DNA of 64,000 nucleotides from an uncultured Lachnospiraceae bacterium. GTDB lineage: Bacteria > Bacillota > Clostridia > Lachnospirales > Lachnospiraceae. The notes under the pieces were generated by a model, which worked only from the letters and a program-made list of their open reading frames with translations, had not been told where the DNA came from and did not search any database. The position numbers were made by a program, and so were the translations under genes. Where the stretch lies: positions 52,572-116,571 of the forward strand of contig CAJUFL010000005.1 in NCBI GenBank assembly GCA_910585605.1, read 5' to 3'. The first letter of the stretch is position 1, and every line of letters starts with the position of its first letter. This document shows, one piece after another, positions 42,333 through 49,979 of the stretch.

Positions 42333-43163
42333 ATGCGGGAAAGTATGAAAATTTTAATTGTATCAGGACAAAAGAGAGATATATCCGGAGTGTTATTCGG
42401 TTATATGAAGCAGTTTGATTATGTATTACAAGAGATGACCGAAGAGTATAACGATATTTTAGAACATGTACATAGTATGAAGCCGGATATGATTATTTCA
42501 GATATCTGTCTAAAGGGCGGAGATGGAATTTCCCTGTTACAGCAATGTAGAAAAGATATGGAATTGAGAAATACAAAATTTGTCTTTTTAACGGATGTAA
42601 CCTCACAAATGATAATTGATCTGACTTATGACGTGGGAGCTGATTATTATTTTATGTTAAATCAGGAGCCGAAAATTATCGCAAAAATATTAGAGCGGAT
42701 TTTGGAGAGCTATTATCAGATGAAGCAGCAGCAAAAGCAGAGAGAGGGAATGTCGGTTGAACAAAAGCAGTTTCTGTTTGATTCTACATTGGAGAACGAT
42801 GTCACAAAAATGATACGTGAAATCGGTATTCCTGCACATATCAAAGGATACCAGTATATAAGAGAAGGAATTATGATGTCAGTTAAAGATCCGGAAATTC
42901 TGAATTATATTACCAAGTATCTGTATCCTTCGATTGCCAAGAAATACCATACTACTACCAGCAGTGTGGAACGTGCCATCCGTCATGCGATTGAGGTTGC
43001 ATGGAACCGTGGTAAGCTGGATGCCATGGAGGCACTGTTTGGTTACAGCGTGAATTCCGGTAAAGGTAAACCGACCAACTCAGAATTTATTGCCTTGATT
43101 GCAGATAAATTCCGTTTGGAATACAGAATGAAGGGATATGGAATGGGGCAGTTTACTGCTTAA
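42333..43163 (+). CDS. spo0A: Stage 0 sporulation protein A homologue, partly degenerate receiver
   Basis: A 276-residue Spo0A with an intact DNA-binding domain (IPAHIKGYQYIREGIM, TTTSSVERAIRHAIEVAWNR, KPTNSEFIALIADKFRLEY). The receiver keeps the phospho-acceptor Asp57 (MIISDICLKGGDG) and the Thr in FLTDV. The metal-binding acidic pair is Ser11-Gly12, and the conserved Lys is Asn (YYFMLNQEP). A Gln-rich linker (about 130-148) joins the domains. Phosphorylation may therefore be altered. GAGGGGA is ten bases before ATG 42333. It is the better candidate of the two for the sporulation master regulator. Confidence 0.9.
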   Translation: MRESMKILIVSGQKRDISGVLFGYMKQFDYVLQEMTEEYNDILEHVHSMKPDMIISDICLKGGDGISLLQQCRKDMELRNTKFVFLTDVTSQMIIDLTYDVGADYYFMLNQEPKIIAKILERILESYYQMKQQQKQREGMSVEQKQFLFDSTLENDVTKMIREIGIPAHIKGYQYIREGIMMSVKDPEILNYITKYLYPSIAKKYHTTTSSVERAIRHAIEVAWNRGKLDAMEALFGYSVNSGKGKPTNSEFIALIADKFRLEYRMKGYGMGQFTA

Positions 43164-43212
43164 TACAGAAGGAAAAAATTGTACAATAGTTCTTTCTTTG
43201 TCAATACATTTA

Positions 43213-43221
43213 TGGTATAAT
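43213..43221 (+). promoter_or_regulatory. Extended -10 promoter for glgA
   Basis: TGGTATAAT is an extended -10 element 38 bases before glgA. The hexamer at 17 bp upstream (43193-43198) is a poor -35, as tolerated by extended -10 promoters. Confidence 0.6.
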
Positions 43222-43258
43222 AGACAAAAGTCTGTTATACCAAGGAGAGAAAGATTCC

Positions 43259-44689
43259 ATGAAAAAGATTGTGTATATTGCTTCTGAATGTGTTCCGTTT
43301 ATTAAGACAGGCGGTCTTGCTGATGTGGTGGGTACACTTCCGAAGATATTTGATAAAAAAGAATATGATGTAAGGATTATCATTCCGAATTATATGTGTA
43401 TTCCATCCAAGTATAAGAATAAAATGCGGTTTATAACGAATTTTCAGATGGATATTGGCGATCATTCCCAATATGTCGGAATTATGTATATGGAATATGA
43501 GGGAGTTCCCGTATATTTTATCGATAATGAGTTTTATTTTAACGGGCTTACGCCATATGGAGATACCAAATGGGATATTGAGAAATTCTGTTATTTTTCG
43601 AAAGCGGCACTTTCTGTTCTGCCGGTAATCGGATTCCGTCCGGATATTGTGCACTGTCATGACTGGCAGGCTGGAATGGTTCCGGTATATCTCAAAACGT
43701 TGTTTGCAGGTAATCCGTTTTTTGGTGGAATTAAGTCGATTATGACAATCCATAATCTGCAATTTCAGGGAAAATGGGACATTGAACATGTGAGATATTG
43801 TTCTGGTCTTCCTGATTATCTGTTTACTGCCGACAAACTTGAGCTTCACAGAAATGCATCTATGTTAAAGGGAGGTCTTGTATATGCAGATGTTATCACA
43901 ACGGTAAGTAATACCTATGCGTATGAAATACAGACACCTTACTACGGTGAAAGTCTGGATGGCTTGCTTCAGGCAAGGAATCAGTCTCTGGTAGGAATTG
44001 TAAACGGTATTGATTATGATACGTATAATCCGGAAAAGGACAAGCATCTTGCAAAGCCATATAATGTCAAGAATTATAAGAAGAATAAGGCACTGAACAA
44101 GACTGCACTGCAAAAGGAATTAGGTCTTCCGGTGGATAAAAACCAGTTTGTGATTGGTATTATTTCGAGGCTGACTGATCAGAAAGGTCTTGACCTTGTA
44201 GATAAGGTGATGAATGAGATCTGCCAGGATGGGGTGCAGTTTATCGTTCTGGGAACAGGTGATTCCAGATATGAGGATATGTTCCGCTATTATCAGAATA
44301 TTCATCCTGCCAAAGTGAGTGCTAATATTTATTTCTCGGATGCTTTATCCCATAAGATGTATGGAGGCTGTGATGCAATCTTAGTTCCGTCAAGATTTGA
44401 GCCTTGCGGTCTTACCCAGCTGATGGCACTTCGTTATGGTTCCCTGCCGATTGTGAGGGAGACGGGTGGTCTTAAGGATACGGTAATTCCATATAATGAA
44501 TATGAACAGACAGGAACAGGATTTTCTTTTGCAAATTATGATCCGCAGGAGCTCCTGCATACGATTAATTATGCAAAAGAAGTATTTTATAATCAGAAAA
44601 AGAGCTGGGAAGCAATGCAGGGAAGGGCAATGAATGTAGATTATTCATGGACGACTTCTGCAAAGAAGTATGAAGAGCTTTATCGATAG
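43259..44689 (+). CDS. glgA: Glycogen synthase (ADP-glucose type)
   Basis: GlgA (476 residues, GT5 family) extends alpha-1,4-glucan from ADP-glucose. The N-terminal KTGGLADVVGTLPK binds the nucleotide sugar. HCHDWQAGMVPVYL, GIVNGIDYDTYNPEKD, IISRLTDQKGLDLV and the C-terminal PSRFEPCGLTQLMALRYGSL with RETGGLKDTV are family hallmarks. It appears monocistronic, with its own promoter and terminator; other glg genes are not in the window. Confidence 0.96.
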   Translation: MKKIVYIASECVPFIKTGGLADVVGTLPKIFDKKEYDVRIIIPNYMCIPSKYKNKMRFITNFQMDIGDHSQYVGIMYMEYEGVPVYFIDNEFYFNGLTPYGDTKWDIEKFCYFSKAALSVLPVIGFRPDIVHCHDWQAGMVPVYLKTLFAGNPFFGGIKSIMTIHNLQFQGKWDIEHVRYCSGLPDYLFTADKLELHRNASMLKGGLVYADVITTVSNTYAYEIQTPYYGESLDGLLQARNQSLVGIVNGIDYDTYNPEKDKHLAKPYNVKNYKKNKALNKTALQKELGLPVDKNQFVIGIISRLTDQKGLDLVDKVMNEICQDGVQFIVLGTGDSRYEDMFRYYQNIHPAKVSANIYFSDALSHKMYGGCDAILVPSRFEPCGLTQLMALRYGSLPIVRETGGLKDTVIPYNEYEQTGTGFSFANYDPQELLHTINYAKEVFYNQKKSWEAMQGRAMNVDYSWTTSAKKYEELYR

Positions 44690-44708
44690 GATAATATTAT
44701 AATAAAAT

Positions 44709-44772
44709 AGCTGCTGCTGTAATTCGGATTCCTCTGACTTGGAAGTGTCCGAAAGGTGCAGCGGCTTTTTTA
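44709..44772 (+). terminator. Structured terminator after glgA
   Basis: AGCTGCTGC (44709-44717) pairs with GCAGCGGCT (44758-44766) with one wobble and is followed by a T tract. The long loop holds a second stem, TTCGGA with TCCGAA. Confidence 0.85.
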
Positions 44773-44805
44773 TCTTTATATCCCAGGGAAAGTAGAGGAA
44801 GAGAC

Positions 44806-46551
44806 ATGGCTTTTGATGGAGTTGTAATTTCAAACATTGTGAAGGATATGAAAATGCGCCTGCCAGGTGGCAGGATTTATAAAATATACCAGCCGGAAAA
44901 TGATGAAATCAATCTTGTGATCAAGAATCAGGGTACGACTTTCCGGTTGATGTTAAATGCCAGTGCGACCCTGCCGTTAGTATATTTTTTGCAGGGAAAT
45001 AAAACCAATCCTGCTTCTGCACCAAACTTTTGTATGCTTTTGAGAAAACATATTGGGAACGGCAGGATTATAGGGATTGAACAGCCCGGATTTGAGCGGA
45101 TTATCATGATAGAGATTGAACATTTGGATGAGCTTGGAGATTTGTGCAGGAAAAAACTTGTGATTGAACTGATGGGAAAACACAGCAATATTATCTTTAT
45201 GGATGATAATGGCAGAATCATCGATTCTATTAAGCGGATTGGAGCCCAGATCAGCTCGGTCAGAGAAGTGTTACCGGGATATGATTATGTGCTGCCGCCA
45301 AATGAGAAAGAGTCTCCTTTGGATATAACCGAAGACTATTTTAACTCGGTAATCCTGAATAAATCCATGAGTATTGAAAAAGCACTTTATACATCAGTTA
45401 CCGGATTTTCTAAAGAGATAGCAGGGGAACTCTGCTATGAGGCGGGGGTAGATGGGAATTTCAGTACAGACAGTCTGGCTGATGCAAATAAAGAATCTTT
45501 ATGGAAAGTTTTCGTGACCCTGATTGACCGGATAAAAAACGGAGACTATCAGCCGGTTATTATATATGATGATGGAGAACCAGTGGCATTTAATGCTGTG
45601 CCGCTTACCATGTACGGGGATCTTACCGAGGAGTATTATGAAGATATATCGGATCTGCTGGAAGCTTATTATGCCAAAAGAGATATTTATTCAAGGATGC
45701 ATCAGAAATCTACGGATTTGAGGAGGGTTTTATCAACTGCAATCGAACGAACGTCTAAAAAATATGATATTCAGAGAAAGCAGCTTAAGGATACCGAAAA
45801 AAGGGAAAAATACAAAATATACGGCGAACTGCTTCAGACATATGGCTATGAAGCTAAGCAGGGACAAAAGAGTATTAAAGTCATCAACTATTATACCGAT
45901 GAGGAGATTACGATTCCATTGGATGAAACGCTCACTCCCCTTGAAAACGCAAATAAATACTTTAATAAATATAATAAATTGAAACGTACTTATGAAGCAT
46001 CCCTTACCCTGGTAAGGGAAAGTAAAGAAAGTCTGGATCATCTGCTTTCTTTGCAAAACAGTTTAGAAATGGCAGAATCGGAAGCAGACCTTATGGAAAT
46101 CAAGGAAGAGATGGTGCTGACTGGTCTGATCAAGGCGAAAACAGGGAAGAAAAATGAGGGGAGAAAAGAGAAGAGCAAACCGCTTCATTTTCTTTCTTCC
46201 GATGGATTCCATATGTATGTCGGAAAGAACAACCTGCAAAACGACCATCTGACCTTTAAAACAGCATCACCTAAGGATATCTGGTTTCATGCAAAGGAAA
46301 TGCCGGGTTCCCATGTGATCGTGAAGCTGGATGGGGCAGAGGATATTCCGGACGCAACATATGAAGAGGCGGCAAGGCTGGCCGCATTTTATTCTTCTGG
46401 AAAGACCAGTCCGAAGGTAGAGATTGATTATACCAGAAGGGTGAATCTGAAAAAACCGCCACAGTCAAATCCAGGATATGTGATTTATCATACAAATTAT
46501 TCTATGGTAGCATTGCCGGATATTAAAGGGATTCAGGAAGTAAAAGAGTAA
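44806..46551 (+). CDS. rqcH: NFACT-family ribosome quality control factor RqcH (FbpA-like)
   Basis: A 581-residue NFACT protein. RqcH binds obstructed 50S subunits and adds C-terminal alanine tails; older annotations call it fibronectin-binding protein. Order: NFACT-N (AFDGVVISNIVKDM, GGRIYKIYQP, ELMGKHSNIIFMD), helix-hairpin-helix, long coiled coil (about 280-440), and NFACT-R (GFHMYVGKNNLQNDHLTFK, DIWFHAKEMPGSHVI). Single gene between a terminator and the yicC promoter. Confidence 0.94.
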   Translation: MAFDGVVISNIVKDMKMRLPGGRIYKIYQPENDEINLVIKNQGTTFRLMLNASATLPLVYFLQGNKTNPASAPNFCMLLRKHIGNGRIIGIEQPGFERIIMIEIEHLDELGDLCRKKLVIELMGKHSNIIFMDDNGRIIDSIKRIGAQISSVREVLPGYDYVLPPNEKESPLDITEDYFNSVILNKSMSIEKALYTSVTGFSKEIAGELCYEAGVDGNFSTDSLADANKESLWKVFVTLIDRIKNGDYQPVIIYDDGEPVAFNAVPLTMYGDLTEEYYEDISDLLEAYYAKRDIYSRMHQKSTDLRRVLSTAIERTSKKYDIQRKQLKDTEKREKYKIYGELLQTYGYEAKQGQKSIKVINYYTDEEITIPLDETLTPLENANKYFNKYNKLKRTYEASLTLVRESKESLDHLLSLQNSLEMAESEADLMEIKEEMVLTGLIKAKTGKKNEGRKEKSKPLHFLSSDGFHMYVGKNNLQNDHLTFKTASPKDIWFHAKEMPGSHVIVKLDGAEDIPDATYEEAARLAAFYSSGKTSPKVEIDYTRRVNLKKPPQSNPGYVIYHTNYSMVALPDIKGIQEVKE

Positions 46552-46570
46552 TAGCAGAGTAAAGGAATCC

Positions 46571-46599
46571 TTGCATTTTAGTGCGTCTTTTGTTATAAT
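46571..46599 (+). promoter_or_regulatory. Sigma-A promoter for the yicC operon
   Basis: TTGCAT (46571-46576) and TATAAT (46594-46599) at 17-bp spacing, with an extended TGT in front of the -10. It drives yicC-gmk-rpoZ. Confidence 0.8.
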
Positions 46600-46638
46600 A
46601 GCTTGTATTGTTTAATTTTTGTAAAGCAGGTGGAATCA

Positions 46639-47517
46639 GTGATAAAAAGTATGACAGGATTTGGGCGCAGTGAGAGTGTCACGAAAGACCGTAAAATCGT
46701 AATTGAGATGAAATCAGTTAATCACAGATATTGTGATTTGAATATTAAGATGCCAAAGAAATTTAATTATTTTGAGGCGGCTATCCGTAATCATTTAAAG
46801 CAGTATATCGGAAGGGGTAAGGTAGATATTTTTATTACCTATGAGGATTATACGGAAGATAATGTCTGTATAAAATATAATTCTGATATTGCTTCGGAAT
46901 ATGTAAAGTATCTGGGACAGATGGCAGACGAGTTTGGTCTCAAAAGTGATTTATCATCGGTTGCACTTTCTAGATTTCCGGAGGTTCTTATTTTGGAGGA
47001 CCAGTCGGATAATGAAGAAGAGCTTTGGAGAGAGTTAGTTGTTATACTGGATGAGGCGGCAAATAAATTTGTAGAATCCCGTACAAAAGAGGGAGAGGCA
47101 TTAAAAAATGACCTTATCGGAAAACTTGATGGGATGATAACCATGGTAGATTATATTGAAGGGGTATCTCCTTCTTTGGTAGAAGCCTACCGGAAGCGTT
47201 TAGAGGAAAAAGTAAAAGAACTGCTGGAAGGAAAGGCTCTTGATGAAAGCAGAATTTTAACAGAGGTTACTATTTATGCGGATAAAATTTGTGTGGATGA
47301 AGAGACAGTGAGGCTTAGAAGCCATATCCAGAATACAAAGGCAATTCTCTTAGAAGGTGGTAATGTCGGGCGGAAGCTTGACTTTATTGCACAGGAAATG
47401 AACAGAGAGGCAAACACAATTTTATCAAAGGCAGGCAGTCTGGATATTTCCAATAAGGCAATCGATTTAAAGACTGAGATAGAGAAAGTCAGGGAACAGA
47501 TTCAGAATATTGAATAG
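46639..47517 (+). CDS. yicC: YicC/YloC-family endoribonuclease
   Basis: A 292-residue protein of the YicC family of stress-related endoribonucleases. The start IKSMTGFGRSE and the region MKSVNHRYCDLNIKMPKKFN are diagnostic, as is the C-terminal GRKLDFIAQEMNREANTILS followed by LKTEIEKVREQIQNIE. I chose GTG 46639 because the family begins at this point and AGGTGG is five bases upstream. It leads the conserved yicC-gmk-rpoZ cluster; the small remA gene often found between yicC and gmk is absent. Confidence 0.93.
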   Translation: MIKSMTGFGRSESVTKDRKIVIEMKSVNHRYCDLNIKMPKKFNYFEAAIRNHLKQYIGRGKVDIFITYEDYTEDNVCIKYNSDIASEYVKYLGQMADEFGLKSDLSSVALSRFPEVLILEDQSDNEEELWRELVVILDEAANKFVESRTKEGEALKNDLIGKLDGMITMVDYIEGVSPSLVEAYRKRLEEKVKELLEGKALDESRILTEVTIYADKICVDEETVRLRSHIQNTKAILLEGGNVGRKLDFIAQEMNREANTILSKAGSLDISNKAIDLKTEIEKVREQIQNIE

Positions 47518-47529
47518 AGGGTGGAGCAT

Positions 47530-48165
47530 ATGAATAAAAAAGGCGTTTTAATTGTGATCTCCGGTTTTTCAGGAGTGGGCAAGGGAACAGTCGTAAAAAA
47601 TCTGATAGAGAAATATCAATATAGTCTGTCTGTTTCCGCAACTACCAGAGCACCACGGTCCGGAGAGGTGGACGGTCGGGATTATCATTTCAAGACAGTG
47701 GAAGAGTTTCAAAATCTGATTGATTATAATGGTTTTATCGAGTGGGCACAATATGTAGAAAATTATTATGGTACGCCCAGAAAATACGTGGAAGATGAAC
47801 TGGAACAAGGACATAATGTTATATTGGAGATAGAGGTTCAGGGCGCGATGCATATCAAGGAGCAGTATCCAGATGCGGTACTGATTTTTCTGACAGCTCC
47901 AAATGCTGAAACACTTAGGCAGCGGCTGGAGGGAAGAGGTACAGAAGATGCAAAAGTGATTGCAAAGCGTTTAAAACGGGCATATGAAGAGACTGATGAT
48001 ATGCCGCAGTATGATTATCTGGTAGTGAATGACGATTTGGACATCTGCGTAGATGAGGTACATGCGGTTATCCTGGCAGAAAGTTTCAAGACAGAAAAGC
48101 ATAAACAATATATTAAAAAAATGAAAGAGGAATTATTTGAAATTCGAAAGGAGATTTTATCATGA
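47530..48165 (+). CDS. gmk: Guanylate kinase
   Basis: Gmk (211 residues) phosphorylates GMP to GDP. P-loop ISGFSGVGKGTVVKNL, GMP-binding SATTRAPRSGEVDGRDYHF, YYGTPRKYVEDELEQG, ILEIEVQGAMHIKEQ, and lid region RLEGRGTEDAKVIAKRL are visible. ATG 47530 with GAGGGTGGAG before it is preferred to a GTG at 47521. It overlaps rpoZ by four bases. Confidence 0.96.
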   Translation: MNKKGVLIVISGFSGVGKGTVVKNLIEKYQYSLSVSATTRAPRSGEVDGRDYHFKTVEEFQNLIDYNGFIEWAQYVENYYGTPRKYVEDELEQGHNVILEIEVQGAMHIKEQYPDAVLIFLTAPNAETLRQRLEGRGTEDAKVIAKRLKRAYEETDDMPQYDYLVVNDDLDICVDEVHAVILAESFKTEKHKQYIKKMKEELFEIRKEILS

Positions 48166-48401
48166 TACATCCATCATATACGGATTTAATGGAAGTTGTT
48201 AACAGTGAGGTGGAGCCGGGAGAGCAGCCAGTGGTACAGAGTAGGTATTCTATTGTACTGGCAACTGCAAAGAGGGCGAGACAGATTATCGCAGGGGAAG
48301 AGGCACTGGTAAAAGGTGAAGGCAGGAAACCATTGTCTGCTGCCGTAGAAGAACTTTATGAGGGTAAGGTTAAGATCGTTGGAGACGAGGACGAGGAATA
48401 A
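48162..48401 (+). CDS. rpoZ: DNA-directed RNA polymerase omega subunit
   Basis: Omega (79 residues) supports assembly of RNA polymerase. The RYSIVLATAKRARQII signature is clear, with a C-terminal GRKPLSAAVEELYEGKVKIV. It is coupled to gmk by an ATGA overlap and followed by a terminator. Confidence 0.93.
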   Translation: MIHPSYTDLMEVVNSEVEPGEQPVVQSRYSIVLATAKRARQIIAGEEALVKGEGRKPLSAAVEELYEGKVKIVGDEDEE

Positions 48402-48409
48402 GTAAGAGA

Positions 48410-48443
48410 AAGTGACAGGCAGGTTTTGCTTGTCACTTGTTTT
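48410..48443 (+). terminator. Terminator after rpoZ
   Basis: AAGTGACA (48410-48417) pairs with TGTCACTT (48431-48438), with an extra GC-pair element inside the loop, and is followed by GTTTTG. Confidence 0.75.
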
Positions 48444-48473
48444 GTTCATTGTATGAAAAGGATGGGAAATAGT

Positions 48474-49979
48474 ATGAAATTAGAGTCATTAGTCTGTGAT
48501 ATAGAATATACCCTTGTAAGAGGAAGCCTGGATACGGAGGTGTCGGGGGTAGAGAATGATTCACGTAAGGTAAAAGAGGGAGTATTATTCTTCTGTATTA
48601 CCGGTTCTGTTTTTGACGGACACTTTTATGCAAAAGAAGTGGCAGGGAAAAAAGCTTCTGTTCTTGTGATAGAAAAGGATGTGGAACTGCCAGAAGATTC
48701 AGAGATTACAGTGATAAAAGTGAAAAGTACTCGTTATGCAATGGGGATGATAAGTGCTGCATTTTATGGAAAGCCTTCTGACAGACTTACGGTAATTGGA
48801 ATTACGGGAACCAAGGGAAAAACGACTACGACATATATGATTAAATCCATGTTAGAGGCAGCAGGACACAAAACCGGACTGATCGGGACGATTGAAAGTA
48901 TTGTAGGAGATAAAGTAACTCCTGCAAGCCATACCACTCCGGAATCTATCGTTATACAGAGAACATTAAAGGAAATGGTTGATGCGAGACTTGATAGTGT
49001 TGTAATGGAAGTGTCTTCCCAGGGACTTATGCTTGACCGTGTTGCCGGTATTTCTTTTGATTACGGCATTTTTACAAATTTATCAAGAGATCATATCGGT
49101 CCTAATGAGCACAAGGATTTTGCGGAGTATTTGGGCTGGAAAGCAAAGCTGTTTACACTTTGCAGGATTGGCATTTTTAATATAGATGACGGGCACTGTG
49201 AGGATATCCTTAAAGGGCATACCTGTGAGATGGTAACTTATGGCATGAAAAAAGGTGCTGATTATCAGGCTGAGGATTGGAAATTGTTTCAGAAGGAAGG
49301 GTGTCTTGGTATCATCTATCAGTTAGGGGGACGGTATCAGGAAGAGGTTATGGTAAGCCTGCCTGGAGAATTTTCCGTACATAATTCTTTGTCAGCCATT
49401 GCCATTGCAAAGGAAATGGGCGTGCCGATGGATAAAATTCTGGCAATTCTAAAAGATATTCATGTAAAGGGTCGTGTAGAGCTGATTCCAATTTCTGAGT
49501 CGTTTACTGTTTTAATTGATTATGCCCACAATGCGGTAAGCCTGGAAAGTATTTTAACTACGCTTAAGGGTTATAAACCCAAAAGGCTGGTCTCTTTGTT
49601 CGGATGCGGCGGCAACCGTTCGAAAGACCGACGTTATGAGATGGGAGAGGTGTCAGGACGCCTTGCGGATTTTACCATTATCACTTCGGATAACCCGCGG
49701 GATGAGGAACCACAGGCGATCATTGATGATATTAAGACAGGTATGCATAAGACAGATGGTGAATATATCGAAATCATTGACAGAAAAGAAGCAATCCGTT
49801 ATGCTATCATGCATGCAAAAGAAGGGGATGTGATCGTACTGGCCGGGAAAGGGCATGAGGATTATCAGGAGATCAAGGGGAAAAAGTATCACATGGATGA
49901 ACGCGATTTGATAAAGGAAGTATTGGAGGAAGAAGATGTCACCCAGATATGCGGATATAATAATCGATATTTCGCATGA
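48474..49979 (+). CDS. murE: UDP-N-acetylmuramoyl-tripeptide synthetase, meso-DAP type
   Basis: MurE (501 residues) adds the third amino acid to the peptidoglycan stem. ATP motif VIGITGTKGKTTTTYMIK, substrate loop ASHTTPESI, carbamylated Lys in LGWKAKLF, the LIDYAHNAVSLESIL region and the specificity motif TSDNPRDEEP. DNPR is characteristic of meso-diaminopimelate-adding enzymes. ATG 48474 is ten bases from AAAGGAT. It overlaps priA by 44 bases and takes the place held by coaBC in Bacillus. Confidence 0.94.
   Translation: MKLESLVCDIEYTLVRGSLDTEVSGVENDSRKVKEGVLFFCITGSVFDGHFYAKEVAGKKASVLVIEKDVELPEDSEITVIKVKSTRYAMGMISAAFYGKPSDRLTVIGITGTKGKTTTTYMIKSMLEAAGHKTGLIGTIESIVGDKVTPASHTTPESIVIQRTLKEMVDARLDSVVMEVSSQGLMLDRVAGISFDYGIFTNLSRDHIGPNEHKDFAEYLGWKAKLFTLCRIGIFNIDDGHCEDILKGHTCEMVTYGMKKGADYQAEDWKLFQKEGCLGIIYQLGGRYQEEVMVSLPGEFSVHNSLSAIAIAKEMGVPMDKILAILKDIHVKGRVELIPISESFTVLIDYAHNAVSLESILTTLKGYKPKRLVSLFGCGGNRSKDRRYEMGEVSGRLADFTIITSDNPRDEEPQAIIDDIKTGMHKTDGEYIEIIDRKEAIRYAIMHAKEGDVIVLAGKGHEDYQEIKGKKYHMDERDLIKEVLEEEDVTQICGYNNRYFA

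Noticed and set aside
43235..43849. 204-codon minus-strand frame opposite glgA
   Set aside because: It covers the glgA promoter and the KTGGL catalytic region on the other strand; no start signal.
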